A stretch of DNA of 64,000 nucleotides, taken from the NCBI GenBank assembly GCA_964574875.1, contig CAZNOX010000003.1, positions 1 through 64,000 of the forward strand. Reading direction: 5' to 3'. Of the stretch, positions 31,879-40,147 are shown in pieces; positions within the stretch are counted from its first letter, which is position 1, and each line of letters starts with the position of its first letter. The stretch comes from DSCS01 sp035391585 (GTDB lineage Bacteria; Macinerneyibacteriota; Macinerneyibacteria; Macinerneyibacteriales; DSCS01). The translations under genes were made by a program, and so were the position numbers. Below the pieces are notes generated by a model. That model was not told where the DNA came from, made no database searches, and worked only from the letters and a program-made list of their open reading frames with translations.

Positions 31879-33120
31879 ATGAAGAGAATGATGTTTGTCA
31901 TCCTGACAATAGTGATTATGGCCATCCCCGGACGGGCCTCAGAAACGGCCCAGGACGGCCGGGACGAGATGGCGCTGGTCAAAGAGATCTATGAGACAGA
32001 AGACCCCGGCCTGCGTATGGAACGGATCAGGGCCTTTCTTGCCGGAGATGAGAAGAGCGACACTGGCCTGGGTTATGTCTACCGGATCGCCCTGGCCACA
32101 CTTCATCAGATGGAAAAGTATGATGAGATCCTGGCCATGCTGCCGGACTACTTCCTTCTCATGGAAGGACGGGACCCGATCGAAAAGGCCCAGCTGTACA
32201 ATCAGGCCGCCTTTATCCTCACCGAAAGCCTGAAGTATACAAAGGAAGCCTCAGAATTGGGAAAAAAAGCTCTGGACTTTCTGGCCTCTGTCCAGGAGGT
32301 CCCCGACGGGATCCCCCCCGGTGAGTGGCCAGAGATCAAAAAAGGGCTGGAAGCCAGCTATAAAGATACCGTGGGATGGGCGGCCTACAGGGGCCTGGAT
32401 TACGACGAGGCGGTCCGGTGGCTCAGCCAGGCTGCAGCTCTCTATCCCCGGGATGAAAATATCCGGTACCATTACGGTCTCGCCCTGGAAAAGAAAACAC
32501 GATACAAAGAGGCCTGGGAAGAGCTTCTCTATGCCCGTGCCTATGCATTCTTCGAGAGCCCTGACATTGAAAAAGCCCTGGCCCGTGTAGGAGAAAAGGT
32601 GCCGCAGGATTGGAATGCCAAAGCGGTTCAAAACAAGATCCAGGCCCAGGCCGAAGAGGAGATGAAGAAGGATGCCTTGAAAGAGGAGATTCCGGGGCGG
32701 CCTGCTCCGCATTTTTCCCTTCCCGGGGTGGACGGAGAGACATACAGCGTGAAAGAGAGCGGCTATGATGTCCTTCTTGTGGATTTTTGGGCCACCTGGT
32801 GCGGGCCCTGTAACCAGGAGATGCCTCTTCTGGAATCGTTCTATAAAGAGTTCGCCTCGCAGGGAGCGGGGATCTACGGGATATCTGTGGACGGGCCTGA
32901 AACACGGGGGGATGTTCCCGCATTTGTCCGGGAAAAGGGCATCACCTTTCCTGTGATGTACAACCGCGATTCTGTGGCTGGAGAATACGGTGTCCGGACG
33001 ATCCCGGCCCTCTTTATCCTGGACAGAAACGGGAAGATCCGTTTTATGCACAACGGCTATTCCCCTGACCTCTATAAAAAGCTCTATTTTCAGGTGAGAT
33101 ATCTGCTCAACGAAAAGTGA
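31879..33120 (+). CDS. Exported TPR-TlpA/ResA-like thioredoxin protein
   Basis: A 413-residue exported protein: a signal peptide (MKRMMFVILTIVIMAIPGRAS), a helical TPR-like region to about residue 265 (AALYPRDENIRYHYGLALEKKTRY) and a C-terminal thioredoxin domain. The active site is WCGPC, C306-G-P-C309 in FWATWCGPCNQE, and the cis-proline region is RTIPALFILD. TlpA-type proteins reduce periplasmic disulfides or act in cytochrome and metal maturation. It lies 15 bases upstream of an S9 peptidase gene, suggesting a two-gene envelope operon. Confidence 0.85.
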   Translation: MKRMMFVILTIVIMAIPGRASETAQDGRDEMALVKEIYETEDPGLRMERIRAFLAGDEKSDTGLGYVYRIALATLHQMEKYDEILAMLPDYFLLMEGRDPIEKAQLYNQAAFILTESLKYTKEASELGKKALDFLASVQEVPDGIPPGEWPEIKKGLEASYKDTVGWAAYRGLDYDEAVRWLSQAAALYPRDENIRYHYGLALEKKTRYKEAWEELLYARAYAFFESPDIEKALARVGEKVPQDWNAKAVQNKIQAQAEEEMKKDALKEEIPGRPAPHFSLPGVDGETYSVKESGYDVLLVDFWATWCGPCNQEMPLLESFYKEFASQGAGIYGISVDGPETRGDVPAFVREKGITFPVMYNRDSVAGEYGVRTIPALFILDRNGKIRFMHNGYSPDLYKKLYFQVRYLLNEK

Positions 33121-33135
33121 TCGGGAGGTGCATCT

Positions 33136-35508
33136 GTGATGAAAAGAGCTGTTCTGATTCTTCTGGTTCTTCTTCTCGCCGGGCTGGCGCGGGGAGAATC
33201 GTATGAGAGACCGGATCAAGAGATCATGAAGGCCTTTGAGGCTTATCCCGCAGACTATATCTCATTTCAGCAGAGCGGGAAAGCGGCTGTGGCCTACCGG
33301 ATCGACCCCTATCCCTCTCTGAAAGACATGATGGAACCCACCGTTGCCCTGGCAGGGGAACGGATCTCCAAAAGGCTTTTCGGCGAACGTGATCTCACGC
33401 CCATCATCGCCTATTCTTTCTTTTTTCCCGGAGACAAGACGACGGTCACCCCACGCTTTCCCCGGGAAGGGCCGGTGAGTTCTGTCCGGCTCGATGCTGC
33501 GGGAGAATGGGCGGTTGTGTCTGTCCAGGGAGAAGAGGGGGTCCTTTTGGAGCTGGCGGAGACATCCACCGGAAGAGTCTATCCGCTGAAAGGCCTCAGA
33601 GCCAATATCGCTTTTGGAGATGATGCAGCCAAGTGGACCGGGGGAGGGTATCTCCTTGTCCGGGCGGTCTCTCTTCGGGGGAAAAACCCTCCTCCGGAGC
33701 CGGACGTCCCCCAGGGGCCCGTTATCCGTGAAACATCGGGAGAGCGCAGCCTGGTGAGGACATATCAGAATCTTCTCCAGAACACATACGATGAGTCTCT
33801 CTTTGAGTACTATTTCCGTTCTGAACTTGTCCTGGTCGACCCGGAGACACGGCGGATGCGGAAAACCGGTGTATCGGGACTCATTGATGATGCTTCTCTT
33901 TCCCCCGATGGCCGTTATCTCTACTATTCCGAGATCGTCCGTCCCTATTCGTATCATGTTCCCTGGTATTATTTCCCCAAACGATGTGTTGTCAGAGACC
34001 TCAGGAAGGGGGATGAGCGCATCCTTCATGAAAGGCCCCTGCAGGAGAGTCTCCCCGTCGGGGGGACCTTTACAGGGCCGCGCAGCTTTGACTGGCAACC
34101 CACAGCTCCCCACAGCCTGGTCTGGGTGGAGGCTCTGGATGAGGGCGATCCGAAAAAGGACGTTCCCTTCCGCGACCGGGTCATGCGTCTGGACCATCCC
34201 CTCGAAGGTGAAGCCCGACCTCTGGTTGAAACAGTTGAGCGCTATTCAGGGATCTCCTGGTCGCCGGACCCGGGCGAGTTCATCATCTTTGATTACAGCC
34301 GGGAGAAACTCTGGTATACAGCCCGTTTTATCAACTCGGTGAGCGGAACGGAAACGACGGTCATCGACCGGAGTATCCGTGACATCTACCACAGCAACGG
34401 GGATCTTGTGACACGACGTATAGTGGGCGGAACCGTCTTTGTCAAAAAAGAAGGGAAGATCTTTTTTATTAACGATAAAGGAGCGACACCCGAGGGGAAC
34501 AGGCCTTTTATGGCCAGCGTGGATCTGGCCACAGGAGAGAGGCATATCCTGTACCGGTCACGGGAGGGGTATCATGAGACTCCTCTGGGCTTTCTCGGCG
34601 AAGGGACGGACAGCATTCTCCTGGCCTCTGAATCCCCCGGACAAGTGAGAAACTACTACCTGTACCAGCGGCACAACGAGTCATTGACACCTCTTACGGA
34701 TTATCCCGATCCCTATCAAGGCGTTTTGGATGTCAGGAAGGAGGCTGTCCGTTATACGAGAGAAGACGGGATCCCTCTGTCGGGGACTCTCTATCTGCCC
34801 GGAGGATATGACGGAAAAGAGCCGCTTCCTCTCTTTATCTGGGCCTATCCCGAAGAGTACAGGGACCCCTCCACGGCGGGCCAGGCGGACCTGTCACCCA
34901 ACAGGTTCACGCGGATCTGGGGGGATTCCCCCATCTTTCTCGCCATGGCGGGTTTTGCCGTCCTTTATGATGCCTCCATCCCCATTGTGGGTGATGCCCA
35001 GACGGTGAACGATACTTTTATCGAACAGACCGTGGGCAGTGTCCAGGCGGCGGTGGATTATCTGGCCGGGCGGGGAATCGCCGATCCCCGGCGGGTGGCC
35101 ATCGGCGGCCACAGTTACGGGGCGTTTATGACAGCGAATGTCCTTGCCCACAGTGATATCTGTCAGGCCGGAATAGCCCGAAGCGGAGCCTATAACCGGA
35201 CACTTACACCCTTCGGGTTTCAGAGTGAGGAACGGACCCTCTGGGAAGCTGCGGATTTCTATATCAAAGTCTCTCCGTTTATGTCGGCCGACCGGATCAA
35301 AGAGCCCCTTCTCCTGATCCACGGAGAGCTGGATCCCAATTCAGGGACCTATCCTCTTCAGTCAGAACGGATGTTCGATGCTATTAAAGGAAACGGCGGG
35401 ACAGCCAGGTTCGTCCTCCTTCCGGGGGAACGCCACGGCTACTATGCCCGGGAGTCGCAGCTCCATGTCCTTGCTGAGATGATCCATTGGCTGAAGAGCC
35501 ATCTGTAA
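33136..35508 (+). CDS. Exported S9-family (prolyl oligopeptidase-like) peptidase
   Basis: A 790-residue secreted serine peptidase. Signal peptide AVLILLVLLLAGLARG; residues about 25-500 form the strand-rich propeller region; the C-terminal alpha/beta hydrolase holds the triad S660 in GGHSYGAF, D733 in GELDPNSG and H766 in GERHGYY. The fold resembles S9C/DPP-IV-type enzymes and the group called glutamyl endopeptidase-like, judging by the TFRDRVMRLD and SYGAFMTANVLAHS segments. The start is GTG at 33136 or the next codon ATG. A GC-rich hairpin follows the stop codon. Confidence 0.88.
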   Translation: MMKRAVLILLVLLLAGLARGESYERPDQEIMKAFEAYPADYISFQQSGKAAVAYRIDPYPSLKDMMEPTVALAGERISKRLFGERDLTPIIAYSFFFPGDKTTVTPRFPREGPVSSVRLDAAGEWAVVSVQGEEGVLLELAETSTGRVYPLKGLRANIAFGDDAAKWTGGGYLLVRAVSLRGKNPPPEPDVPQGPVIRETSGERSLVRTYQNLLQNTYDESLFEYYFRSELVLVDPETRRMRKTGVSGLIDDASLSPDGRYLYYSEIVRPYSYHVPWYYFPKRCVVRDLRKGDERILHERPLQESLPVGGTFTGPRSFDWQPTAPHSLVWVEALDEGDPKKDVPFRDRVMRLDHPLEGEARPLVETVERYSGISWSPDPGEFIIFDYSREKLWYTARFINSVSGTETTVIDRSIRDIYHSNGDLVTRRIVGGTVFVKKEGKIFFINDKGATPEGNRPFMASVDLATGERHILYRSREGYHETPLGFLGEGTDSILLASESPGQVRNYYLYQRHNESLTPLTDYPDPYQGVLDVRKEAVRYTREDGIPLSGTLYLPGGYDGKEPLPLFIWAYPEEYRDPSTAGQADLSPNRFTRIWGDSPIFLAMAGFAVLYDASIPIVGDAQTVNDTFIEQTVGSVQAAVDYLAGRGIADPRRVAIGGHSYGAFMTANVLAHSDICQAGIARSGAYNRTLTPFGFQSEERTLWEAADFYIKVSPFMSADRIKEPLLLIHGELDPNSGTYPLQSERMFDAIKGNGGTARFVLLPGERHGYYARESQLHVLAEMIHWLKSHL

Positions 35509-35513
35509 AAGAC

Positions 35514-35541
35514 GGGAGCGGGTGACGGGACTCCCGCTCCC
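35514..35541. terminator. Hairpin between convergent genes
   Basis: GGGAGCGGG (35514-35522) pairs with CCCGCTCCC (35533-35541) around a ten-base loop, just after the S9 peptidase stop. On the plus strand TTGTCCCCTTTCACTTTTT follows, so it should stop plus-strand transcription. Confidence 0.65.
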
Positions 35542-35551
35542 TTGTCCCCTT

Positions 35552-36196
35552 TCACTTTTTGTATTGGAAATAGGCTTCTCGCAGGAGAGCGGCCTCTTTG
35601 CTTCCGAGTCCTGAGATCTCTTTTCCTGTAGAAAGAAGGGAAAGATAGATCCGGGCACTCTTCTCGGCGACGGAACAGTTTGCAAGAGCTTCCTGCAGTG
35701 TCCGCCCTCCGCCGATATAACCGTGGTTGGCCAGAATACAGCCCCACGACTTGCGGAAGAAGGGTGCCGTCTGGCGGGCAAGCTCGGCCGTTCCCGGGAG
35801 GGCGTACGGGGATGTGGGGATCTCTCCTCCGATGATCATGGCCTGGTCTTCTGTCAGAGCCGGGATGGTCTCCCTGAGGACGGAGACGGCGGAGAGTGCC
35901 GGGGAGTGGGAATGGACCAGGGCTCTGATATCACCTGCTGTCCTGTAGATCTCTTTATGCAGGAGGTACTCTGATGAGGGCCGTCCTCCTTTGACACAGG
36001 TGTCTGAAACCATATCCACAAGGCTGATGTCCCGGGGGCGCAGAGAGGTGTAGTCCGCTCCTGACGGGGTGATCAGGAGGAGGTCCGGCGTCAAAAGCAG
36101 GCTGATGTTGCCCCACGTCCCCTGGACCAGCCCCTGTTCCCACATCTCCAGAGCTGTGCGGGCCACGGCTCGCCGCTCATGCCTGTATCTTTTCAA
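35552..36196 (-). CDS. Class II aldolase/adducin family protein
   Basis: A 214-residue protein with the class II aldolase fold. TWGNISLLLTPDLLLITPSG (27-46) is the phosphate-binding and turn region; SSEYLLHKEIYR and ALVHSHSPALSAVSV (His pair of the zinc site, about 92-98), and ILANHGYIGGG with the third His, are all there. The metal-site acidic residue is E in SEYLLH. Related enzymes act on fuculose, rhamnulose or methylthioribulose phosphates; with no pathway genes nearby the substrate is open. It overlaps the upstream gene by 4 bases. Confidence 0.82.
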   Translation of the reverse strand: MKRYRHERRAVARTALEMWEQGLVQGTWGNISLLLTPDLLLITPSGADYTSLRPRDISLVDMVSDTCVKGGRPSSEYLLHKEIYRTAGDIRALVHSHSPALSAVSVLRETIPALTEDQAMIIGGEIPTSPYALPGTAELARQTAPFFRKSWGCILANHGYIGGGRTLQEALANCSVAEKSARIYLSLLSTGKEISGLGSKEAALLREAYFQYKK

Positions 36197-36861
36197 AAGA
36201 GATCCTCTCTGAAATCGTCGGTAATGATGAACGAGTCCCCGTCAGGGTCATAATGGCCCAGCCACAGTCTTTTCTCTGCTTCTTTGTCCCATTGATAAGA
36301 GACTTTCGTGTGGAGTGTCAGCGGGCTGAGAGGGGTCTCCCCCAGCCGAAACTCCACCTGGGTCTCCGGAATCCAGCCCCCCTCTGTGGAAATGTGGTCG
36401 CGGCGGATAAGAAGGCGTAACGGCAGGGGGCCAAGGGGGATCATTTTATCCAGGAGCACCCCGGAGAGATTATCCCCGATCTTAAACCCGTCCACGTAGG
36501 TCTCCTTGACGCCGCCTCTCCGTGAGAAATATTTCACCTGGATCTCCAGAAGCTCCTGATAGAAGCTGTAATCGGTGAAATCATGAAGCGAATGGACGTA
36601 AAGATAGAGATATCCTTTGCTTCCGTCCTGTCCGGTCACCTGGATCCGGACATGTCCGGTCTTGCCGTTGAAGCCTTTTGTCCATTGGGGATGGGAAAAG
36701 GTGAACAGATCAAGGGTCTGGCCGCTGAAGACCAGGCGGTCTTCCCGTTTTTGGATCTTTTTAAAGCGGTTCTCCGGGCGGGGAAGAGAGAGAAGGAATG
36801 CAAAGAAGAGGAGGAGGGCAAGCCCTGAAAAGGTGATGGCATGTTTTTTGAATTTATCCAT
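36193..36861 (-). CDS. Unknown membrane-anchored protein
   Basis: A 222-residue protein with one N-terminal membrane segment (about residues 9-26, ITFSGLALLLFFAFLLSLP) and a mostly strand-rich remainder, probably outside the membrane. Conserved domains are not recognisable. There is no lipobox, so a signal anchor or cleaved signal are both possible. It overlaps the aldolase gene by 4 bases and follows purN by 9, so the three genes form one operon, but the connection between them is unclear. Confidence 0.6.
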   Translation of the reverse strand: MDKFKKHAITFSGLALLLFFAFLLSLPRPENRFKKIQKREDRLVFSGQTLDLFTFSHPQWTKGFNGKTGHVRIQVTGQDGSKGYLYLYVHSLHDFTDYSFYQELLEIQVKYFSRRGGVKETYVDGFKIGDNLSGVLLDKMIPLGPLPLRLLIRRDHISTEGGWIPETQVEFRLGETPLSPLTLHTKVSYQWDKEAEKRLWLGHYDPDGDSFIITDDFREDLF

Positions 36862-36870
36862 GAGCCGGCC

Positions 36871-37479
36871 TTAGTCTGATATCCGGACTCTCCGGCCGCT
36901 GATAAGAAGTTTCTTTTCAAAGAAGAGACGGATGGCTCTGGGGTAGGCTTCGCATTCCAGATCGAAGACTTTCTGCGCGATGGTCTCCGGTGTGTCGGAA
37001 TCTTCAACAGAGCAGCTTTCCTGGAGGATGATGGGGCCGTGGTCATAATGACGGTCCACAAAGTGAACGGTGCATCCCGTGATCTTGACGCCTTTGTCGA
37101 AGACAGCTTGATGGACATGCATCCCGTAGTATCCTTTTCCGCAAAAAGAGGGGATCAGGGCAGGATGGATATTCATGACTCGTTCTTCATAGGCTTCGGG
37201 ATAATGATAATAAGAGAGAAACCCTGCAAGAATGATCAGGCCGGGATGATAAGGCTCTAAGATCTCATTGATCTCCCGGGAAAAGGCAGCGCTTGACTCA
37301 TAGGCGGTGCGGGGGACGATATAAGCCGGAAGGCCGTGTTGCTTTGCAATAGCGATTCCTCCCGCATCTTCACGGGAAGAGATCACGGGACCGATGGTGA
37401 TGGAAGGATCCAGCCGTCTCAAGAGATTGTCCAGTGTTCTTCCGCTCCCGGAAAGCAAAACAGCAACAGAGTTTTTCAT
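36871..37479 (-). CDS. purN: Phosphoribosylglycinamide formyltransferase
   Basis: Transfers a formyl group from 10-formyl-THF to GAR in purine synthesis. The 202 residues have LLSGSGRTLDNLL (8-20), the catalytic triad-type NIHPALIPSF (N about 105, H107), HVHQAVFDKGVKITGCTVHFVD and D-x-GPIILQE, as in PurN. The length is that of a stand-alone PurN, not a trifunctional protein. It is the first gene of a minus-strand operon; no other purine gene is in the window. Confidence 0.93.
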   Translation of the reverse strand: MKNSVAVLLSGSGRTLDNLLRRLDPSITIGPVISSREDAGGIAIAKQHGLPAYIVPRTAYESSAAFSREINEILEPYHPGLIILAGFLSYYHYPEAYEERVMNIHPALIPSFCGKGYYGMHVHQAVFDKGVKITGCTVHFVDRHYDHGPIILQESCSVEDSDTPETIAQKVFDLECEAYPRAIRLFFEKKLLISGRRVRISD

Positions 37480-37526
37480 AACACCCCCGATGTGATTATA
37501 GCATGAGACGGAAGGTGAGCAAACAT

Positions 37527-37558
37527 TTTTCCCGGAGGAGGACCCTCCTCCGGGAAAA
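37527..37558. terminator. Stable hairpin after the HU gene
   Basis: TTTTCCCGGAGGAG and its complement form a 14-pair stem (37527-37540 with 37545-37558) and a four-base loop. No T-run follows on the minus strand beyond the stem, so it may act as a terminator or a 3' stability hairpin for the HU message. Confidence 0.55.
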
Positions 37559-37566
37559 GAGTGTGA

Positions 37567-37845
37567 TTAATTCAACTTGTCTTTAAGGGATTTTCCGGCT
37601 TTGAACGTGGGAACTTTGCGGGCCGGGACTTTGATCGTGGCTTTGGTCTGAGGGTTGCGTGCTGTACGGGCAGCCCTGTGGGAGACCTTAAATGTCCCGA
37701 AATTCAGAAAACTGATCTTGTCGTCTTTTCTGAGAACATTGGAGATCTCATCGAAGACCCCATTGACAATCTCGCCGGCTTTCTTTTTGGACAGACCGTG
37801 CTTCTCAGCGACCCGTGTGATAAACTCATCCTTTTTCATACCCAA
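37567..37845 (-). CDS. hup: HU/IHF-family DNA-binding protein
   Basis: A 92-residue nucleoid protein. MGMKKDEFITRVAEKHGLSK is the N-terminal helix, and NFGTFKVSHRAARTARNPQTKA is the HU beta-arm region with the GTF and RNP motif (R-x-A-R-T-A-R-N-P). The acidic/basic balance and length fit HU more than IHF. It is followed by a GC-rich hairpin and preceded by a clear promoter. It bends and compacts DNA as a dimer. Confidence 0.95.
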   Translation of the reverse strand: MGMKKDEFITRVAEKHGLSKKKAGEIVNGVFDEISNVLRKDDKISFLNFGTFKVSHRAARTARNPQTKATIKVPARKVPTFKAGKSLKDKLN

Positions 37846-37876
37846 ACTCCTTTCATTAAATAAGAACTTAAATCAT

Positions 37877-37905
37877 ATGATAGCAAGAGTTCATCTCTTT
37901 TTCAA
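37877..37905 (-). promoter_or_regulatory. Promoter of the HU gene
   Basis: On the minus strand TTGAAA (37900-37905) and TATCAT (37877-37882) are 17 bases apart, about 30 bases before the HU ATG, which has AAAGGAG upstream. Confidence 0.6.
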
Positions 37906-37923
37906 GAAGAATCGACGATATTC

Positions 37924-37943
37924 CCTGCAGGAAAGGCTGCAGG
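37924..37943. repeat. Inverted repeat between divergent HU and M20-like promoters
   Basis: CCTGCAG-gaaagg-CTGCAGG is a perfect inverted repeat with seven-base arms, just upstream of the -35 of the plus-strand promoter at 37953. It could be an operator for either gene or a hairpin. Confidence 0.4.
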
Positions 37944-37952
37944 AATAAAAAT

Positions 37953-37981
37953 TTGCATTTTCACCCTCTTTCCATTATCAT
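37953..37981 (+). promoter_or_regulatory. Promoter of the GpgS-centred cluster
   Basis: TTGCAT (37953-37958) and TATCAT (37976-37981) are 17 bases apart, with GGAGGTGATGTC before the ATG at 38001. Confidence 0.55.
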
Positions 37982-38000
37982 ACAGGGTGGAGGTGATGTC

Positions 38001-39164
38001 ATGCCTGACCTGATCAAAGGGTTCTATTCCCGCCTTGAACTGCTCCGCGACTCCATTCTGAGTGATGCGATCATGTTCAACCAGTTTACGTCTGAGACTC
38101 GGGCGAAACAGCCTGAGCAGGAGTTTATCACGCGAAAACTGGAAGAGCTGAATATTGACGATTATGAGGCCGATGAGGCGGGGAATGTCTATGTCCAGCT
38201 CAACACCACCAGTGACCTTGCCGACAGGAGCCTGCTCCTTTTCGTGCAGGTGCATCATAATAAGTTTTCCATCGCAGACCGCTTCATCGAGCTTTCTGCG
38301 GAACGGGCATACGGAGCCGGGATCGCTGAGAGCGCTCTGGCGGCTTCAGTCCTCATCAATCTTCTTCATTTCCTGAAAAGTGAAGCTCCTCCTCCCGAAG
38401 CCAACGTCATCTTCCTCTTCTCCCCTGCGCCTGAACACGAGGGGCGCTTTTCCGCGCTGGAAAGCTTTGTGGAGAGACATCAGCACAACCTCGCTGCGGC
38501 GGTGGAGGTGAACGGGATCACTCTGGGGGAGATCGGATACCGGTCAGTGGGGGAGTATACTCTGGATATCAGGTCCCGGACCCCGCTTATGGAGTGGAGT
38601 GATACCATCAAGCAGGTGGATGCCGTATCGGCCATGGATGTCCTCACAGAGCTGGCCTCCCGGCTGAAAAATATCGGATGGCCGGCGAAATCAGGAGTCT
38701 TCATCAACATCGCCAACCTCACCAGTAATATGAAACTTCACAGGATCCCCAATAAAGCCATGATGCGCCTTGATATCATGGCCCATGACAACAGTTATCT
38801 GGATTTTGCAAAGAACGTCGTCGAGGCGACAGTGGCGAAACTCTCAAAAGAGCTGAAGACCCGTATCGAGGTGAAAGAGGTCATGCATATCCCGTCCAAC
38901 ATCATGATGGAGAACCACCCCTTCCTCCAGAAGGCCATCGAGACGTTCAAGGTGAACAATATCAGGACGAAACTGGCTCTCATCAATGATGAAGCCACAG
39001 TCCTCCTCTCACGAGGGATTCCCTGCCTCTCCACAGGGGTGACCCGGGGAGAGGTGGCCCTGGAGGAAGAGTATATTGAGATCACGCCTATTGCCGCAGG
39101 CCTGAAGGCCCTGGTCTCTCTTATTGCTGTCACACGGCTCACGCTGGAAGAGAGAAAGGAGTGA
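38001..39164 (+). CDS. M20-like protein with degenerate metal site
   Basis: About 387 residues from the ATG at 38001 (MPDLIKGFYSRL), which has GGAGG upstream. The layout is that of M20 metallopeptidases: a metal domain, a dimerisation insert (EWSDTIKQVDAVSAMDVLTELA) and a return to the catalytic fold. However, the usual HxD appears as HHN (in VQVHHNKFS), the bridging Asp is Glu in GAGIAES, the Glu-Glu pair reads EHEG, and the last His (aHtpdE) is replaced in ALEEEYIEI. It may not be a peptidase. It starts a five-gene run and is 7 bases before gpgS. Confidence 0.6.
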   Translation: MPDLIKGFYSRLELLRDSILSDAIMFNQFTSETRAKQPEQEFITRKLEELNIDDYEADEAGNVYVQLNTTSDLADRSLLLFVQVHHNKFSIADRFIELSAERAYGAGIAESALAASVLINLLHFLKSEAPPPEANVIFLFSPAPEHEGRFSALESFVERHQHNLAAAVEVNGITLGEIGYRSVGEYTLDIRSRTPLMEWSDTIKQVDAVSAMDVLTELASRLKNIGWPAKSGVFINIANLTSNMKLHRIPNKAMMRLDIMAHDNSYLDFAKNVVEATVAKLSKELKTRIEVKEVMHIPSNIMMENHPFLQKAIETFKVNNIRTKLALINDEATVLLSRGIPCLSTGVTRGEVALEEEYIEITPIAAGLKALVSLIAVTRLTLEERKE

Positions 39165-39171
39165 TGAGGAG

Positions 39172-40137
39172 ATGACGGACCATATTCTCGCGAACACATT
39201 TCATCATTCCGATTTTCATGATATCAGAAGACTTGTGGATCTGAAAGAGAAGCAGGGGCTTAAGATCTCGCTGGCTTTTCCCACGTTGAATGAAGAGAAG
39301 ACCATCGGCAAAGAGATCCTGATCATTAAAAATGAACTCGTGGACCGTCACCCTCTCCTGGATGAGATCGCGGTGATCGATTCGGATTCCACTGATGCCA
39401 CCCGTGAGATCGCTGCCGAGTTCGGAGCCAATGTCTACGTTTCGTCAGAGATCCTTCCGCAGTACGGGGCTTACCGCGGCAAGGGTGAAAACCTCTGGAA
39501 AAGCCTCTATGTCCTTGAGGGTGATCTCATCGTCTGGATCGATGCCGACATCAATAATATCCATCCGAAATTCGTCTACGGGCTGCTGGGGGCCTTGCTC
39601 AACCATGAAAGACTGGACTATGTCAAAGCCTTTTATGAAAGACCCCTTTCCGGGGAGCACGGGATCCGGCGTTCAGGGGGGGGACGGGTCACGGAGATCC
39701 TCACCAGGCCGCTCTTTTCAACTTTTTTCCCTGATCTTGCCTCTCTGATCCAGCCTCTCAGCGGAGAGTATGCCGGCCGCCGGGAACTTCTCGAGCAGCT
39801 CTCTTTTTCCGTGGGATACGGCGTGGAGATCGGCCATCTTCTGGATATCTTCAGGATGCGGGGGACTGAAGTCCTGGGGCAGGTGGACCTTGATATGCGG
39901 ATCCATCGGAACCAGGATATCAGGTCTCTCAGCAGGATGTCTTTTGCCCTCCTGAATACTGTTCTCAAAAGGCTGGAGACCTATGGGAAGATCACGCTGG
40001 GCGAAAAAACCAACACAGAGCATATTGCCATCAACGTGGAAGGGGAAAGGCACCTTCTTGAAAAGACCTCCATCCTTCCCCTGGAACGGCCTCCCATGGT
40101 CACATTGAAAGAGTACCGCAGCAAGTTCAAGGGATAA
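39172..40137 (+). CDS. gpgS: Glucosyl-3-phosphoglycerate synthase
   Basis: Transfers glucose from NDP-glucose to 3-phosphoglycerate. From the ATG at 39172 (GATGAGGAG upstream) the protein has 321 residues. Family features: ISLAFPTLNEEKTIGKEI, VIDSDSTDATREIAAEFGA, the metal-binding DAD at 124-126 in WIDADINNIHPKFV, and RRSGGGRVTEILTRPLFSTFFPDL followed by QPLSGEYAGRRELLE. These match GpgS of GT81 closely. The product is the precursor of glucosylglycerate or mannosylglucosylglycerate, or of methylglucose lipopolysaccharide in mycobacteria. Two glycosyltransferase genes follow. Confidence 0.85.
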   Translation: MTDHILANTFHHSDFHDIRRLVDLKEKQGLKISLAFPTLNEEKTIGKEILIIKNELVDRHPLLDEIAVIDSDSTDATREIAAEFGANVYVSSEILPQYGAYRGKGENLWKSLYVLEGDLIVWIDADINNIHPKFVYGLLGALLNHERLDYVKAFYERPLSGEHGIRRSGGGRVTEILTRPLFSTFFPDLASLIQPLSGEYAGRRELLEQLSFSVGYGVEIGHLLDIFRMRGTEVLGQVDLDMRIHRNQDIRSLSRMSFALLNTVLKRLETYGKITLGEKTNTEHIAINVEGERHLLEKTSILPLERPPMVTLKEYRSKFKG

Positions 40138-40147
40138 GGGGCGGAAG

